From NCBI GenBank assembly GCA_903925015.1, contig CAIYDY010000244.1, forward strand, positions 1 through 42,721: DNA of 42,721 nt. The letters are read 5' to 3'. Both the position numbers and the translations under genes were made by a program. The stretch's first letter is position 1. Each line of letters begins with the position of its first letter. Origin of the DNA: an uncultured Acidobacteriia bacterium (lineage in GTDB: Bacteria; Acidobacteriota; Terriglobia; Bryobacterales; Bryobacteraceae). Below, one piece after another: positions 40,563 to 42,721 of this stretch. Below the pieces are notes generated by a model. That model made no database searches and was not told the DNA's origin. It saw nothing but the letters and a program-made list of their open reading frames with translations.

Positions 40563-42362
40563 GTGAACACCGCCATCGTGGCCTCTTTCGTTGCCGCGAC
40601 CGCTGCTGCCAGCGCGCTGCTGGTAAGACGTTTTCTGCCCGGAAATACACTGATCTCCGCAATTGGCTTTGTTTTGTTCTGGACGTGCGGGGCGCTGCTC
40701 TCGGTCCAGCTCATCGGTTTTCTCAACATTAGCGGCTTGGTTCCGTTTCTTCGTCCGTCCCACCTCTTGCTCGTCTCGGCCATGGGCTTGGCGTGCTCGT
40801 TTGTCGTCTCCGGTAGATCTCCCGGCGCGGTCGGCTCACGGGACTCAAGCGCGCCGATTCCCCGTCACGTTGTCCTGGGCTTGGTGTGCGCGGCGGGCAT
40901 TTACGGCCTCTTGGTTCTTCGCATTCTGATCGCATATCCAGACGCGTGGGACGCGGTCGCATACCACTATCCTGTCGCCCTCCGCTGGCTTCAGGACGGC
41001 ACGATGAAGATCACAACCGATACCAATTGGCATGCAAGCTTGCCGGGAAATGTGGAAATTCTGGAGGCGTTGGTGTTGCTGTCGGGGCTGCCGCACTTGC
41101 TCGGTGCCGTCGAGTGGCCAGCTGCCGCTCTGCTCCTTCTGGCGAGCATGGCGATTAGCCGCCGGTTCTCGAGTTCGAAGGTCCCGTCGTATGCAGTGGC
41201 CACCACCGTCGCGCTGATCCCGATGGTCGCGAAACAGACGTTTTCGGGCTATGTGGATCTGTTCGGCGTTCCTGGATTGTTTGCCTCCTTGGCGCTGGTC
41301 TTGGAATTTCATGAGCGGTCGCGAGATTTCACGAATCGGGCCATGCTGGTGGCCGCCGGTATTGGTTGCGGCATTGCCGTTGGTGTGAAGCCCGTTTTCT
41401 GGTTCTACGCGCTCTTGCTCACGGTGAACGTGGCGGCGATTCTTCGGAACCGTTGGCGCGATCTCGGTTTTTACGTGGCGGGCGCTGTGCTCCCGTGTTG
41501 GTTCTGGTTCGTGAGGGCCGCAATTGCCACGGGCAATCCGCTTTATCCAATCTCGCTCCACATCGGACCGGTGATCCTGGCAGGGTTCCCCCTTTCGGCC
41601 ATGGCGAACGACCAAGCCTATTTGACGTCCGTCCGGCACGCTGCGGAGTGGTTTGTGTACCCATGGCTGGAATGGAAGCGCGCCATTGTCTTTCCGCCGG
41701 AAAACTACACGACTGGCGACGGGCTGGGTGCGGCTTTTGCCACTTTCGTCATGCCGGGCCTCGGGTTTGCGGCTTGGCTATCTTGGAAGCGGCGGCCGGA
41801 GTTGCGCCCATGGCTTTTCAACTTGGCTATAGTTGCCATCGCATGGTGGTTTCTGATGCGCAAGTTTGGGCGCTACGGCATTGCCATGTTTGTTTTGGCC
41901 GCCATCTTGGCCACACCTCTATTCGAACTTCTGGAAAAACACCGGAGCGGACTCTATCGTTCCATTTACGTCGTAGCCTTTGCCATGACCTCGCTGCTTC
42001 TGGCGGTGGAACCGCTCTCTAGCGTCGGGCAGACCTTGCGGCACCATTGGGATCGCGCCGACTACTTCGGCTATCCAGCCAAACTGGATTCGTTGCCGGC
42101 CGGGAGCCGAATCTTGAACATCGCCGAGGAAACCTTTAACTTCTCACTTTCCGGCAAGGGCCTAACAAACGTTGTGATTCCGAGTTGGGAGAAACCTGCC
42201 TTGCTGACTGCGGACTACTTGCGCGGCCAGAAAATCGACTACATCGTGGAGCGTGTGGGCACCGTCGATGCGCTGCCACCCGCGCCGGGGCTGGAATTGA
42301 TGCTGCAGGATGCCAAGTTGGATCCAGCCCACATCTGGCGGATTTGGCGTACGGCCAAGTAG
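40563..42362 (+). CDS. polytopic membrane protein, probable GT-C glycosyltransferase-like
   Basis: A 599-residue protein with about twelve hydrophobic segments and a soluble C-terminal domain (from about residue 500, DRADYFGYPAKLDSLPAG). The first large extracytoplasmic loop has an acidic motif YPDAWDAVAYHYPVALRWLQDGT, the place where GT-C enzymes (PMT/ArnT/GT39-like) keep catalytic aspartates. These use lipid-linked sugars. The overall pattern fits, but I do not recognise a specific family. GTG 40563 follows GGGAGGG with 8-nt spacing. It is preceded by the 51-residue membrane protein in an apparent two-gene operon and converges with the TPR gene at the window end. Confidence 0.65.
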   Translation: MNTAIVASFVAATAAASALLVRRFLPGNTLISAIGFVLFWTCGALLSVQLIGFLNISGLVPFLRPSHLLLVSAMGLACSFVVSGRSPGAVGSRDSSAPIPRHVVLGLVCAAGIYGLLVLRILIAYPDAWDAVAYHYPVALRWLQDGTMKITTDTNWHASLPGNVEILEALVLLSGLPHLLGAVEWPAAALLLLASMAISRRFSSSKVPSYAVATTVALIPMVAKQTFSGYVDLFGVPGLFASLALVLEFHERSRDFTNRAMLVAAGIGCGIAVGVKPVFWFYALLLTVNVAAILRNRWRDLGFYVAGAVLPCWFWFVRAAIATGNPLYPISLHIGPVILAGFPLSAMANDQAYLTSVRHAAEWFVYPWLEWKRAIVFPPENYTTGDGLGAAFATFVMPGLGFAAWLSWKRRPELRPWLFNLAIVAIAWWFLMRKFGRYGIAMFVLAAILATPLFELLEKHRSGLYRSIYVVAFAMTSLLLAVEPLSSVGQTLRHHWDRADYFGYPAKLDSLPAGSRILNIAEETFNFSLSGKGLTNVVIPSWEKPALLTADYLRGQKIDYIVERVGTVDALPPAPGLELMLQDAKLDPAHIWRIWRTAK

Positions 42363-42372
42363 ATCGACCGGC

Positions 42373-42721
42373 TTATTCCAGCTCCCGCAGTGCCGCCCTC
42401 GCCATGGTGCTTTGTGGATTCCGAGCCAACAATGCTTGGACCGTGAGTCGGGCGGCATCCCTGTCGCCCAGTGCCACTTGAAGGCTGGCTAGATTCAGGT
42501 AGGCCGCTTCATCGTCAGGAGCCGCTTGAATGCCATGACGGAATGCGGCGATAGCGTCGCCGGTTTGGCCGGTGCGGCGGTACAAGGCCCCCAAGTTGTT
42601 GATGGCGGGTGCGTAGTCGCGGCGGGCCGCGATCGCGCGTTGGAACCAAGGCTTGGCTTCGGCGTCGCGTCCTTTCGACGCATAAAGTTCCCCCAACTGA
42701 TTGGCTGCAGCGACGCTGTCG
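42373..42721 (-). CDS. TPR-domain protein, C-terminal part (5' end beyond the window)
   Basis: The frame is open to the window edge. It encodes tetratricopeptide repeats (WFQRAIAARRDYAPAINNLGALYRRTGQ, AFRHGIQAAPDDEAAYLNLA) and ends RAALRELE. This part aligns closely with the last 100 residues of the large CRTAC1/TPR protein at 32627-35806 (shared AIAARRD, INNLG, IAAFR, PDDE, ALRELE), so it is likely the end of a paralogue of that protein. The rest cannot be seen. Confidence 0.8.
   Translation of the reverse strand, partial: DSVAAANQLGELYASKGRDAEAKPWFQRAIAARRDYAPAINNLGALYRRTGQTGDAIAAFRHGIQAAPDDEAAYLNLASLQVALGDRDAARLTVQALLARNPQSTMARAALRELE

Overview
The window looks like chromosomal DNA of a high-GC member of the Acidobacteriota, most likely near the Solibacter/Bryobacter group. 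This is inferred from gene content, not from a marker gene: a VWFA-like acidobacterial secreted protein, two TPR/CRTAC1 (FG-GAP plus ASPIC/UnbV) modules, a DUF1080 protein, secreted amidohydrolases and M24/M20/M55 peptidases, and many Sec or Tat signal peptides. I see no rRNA, tRNA, CRISPR array, insertion sequence or phage genes.

Layout. 1-6.9 kb: inositol-3-phosphate synthase with a strong hairpin terminator; two secreted proteins on the minus strand; an Hsp70/YegD-like ATPase; a GOB-type (Gln-variant) subclass B3 metallo-beta-lactamase; a methyltransferase; an M55 D-aminopeptidase. 6.9-10.1 kb: an ABC exporter pair whose permease is fused in frame to a complete periplasmic-type amidohydrolase. 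10.1-15.0 kb: a tightly packed signalling/envelope operon (OmpR-type regulator, lone receiver, coiled-coil outer-membrane protein, cupredoxin protein, histidine kinase). 15.0-16.3 kb: nth and a Wzz-like membrane protein. 16.3-17.1 kb: a decay patch with two broken genes. 17.1-23.5 kb: a FadN-like beta-oxidation protein, an M24 peptidase, a truncated Uma2 gene, a Tat-exported FMN alpha-hydroxyacid oxidase with a CxxCH motif, and an acyltransferase. 23.5-26.4 kb: the rpoN-hpf-rapZ cluster. 26.5-31.0 kb: an intact Uma2 gene and a coupled minus-strand operon (small exported protein, TPR, CRTAC1, XRE-PBP regulator). 31.0-36.7 kb: the VWFA-like protein, then a second TPR/CRTAC1 pair. 36.7-42.7 kb: a LysE exporter, an M20 peptidase, an amidohydrolase, a 51-residue membrane protein with a GT-C-like membrane protein, and the 3' end of another TPR gene.

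Coordination. The strongest co-expression signals are stop/start overlaps: ABC ATPase/permease (ATG inside TAATG), receiver/porin (TTGA), porin/cupredoxin (29 nt), nth/Wzz-like (GTGA), both TPR/CRTAC1 pairs (GTGA and ATGA) and CRTAC1/XRE-PBP (TAAATG). Several genes carry a good -10 hexamer only 6-8 nt before the start codon (rpoN, the VWFA-like gene, the 51-residue protein), suggesting leaderless transcripts. Everything here is read by eye from the sequence plus family knowledge; no database search was run.
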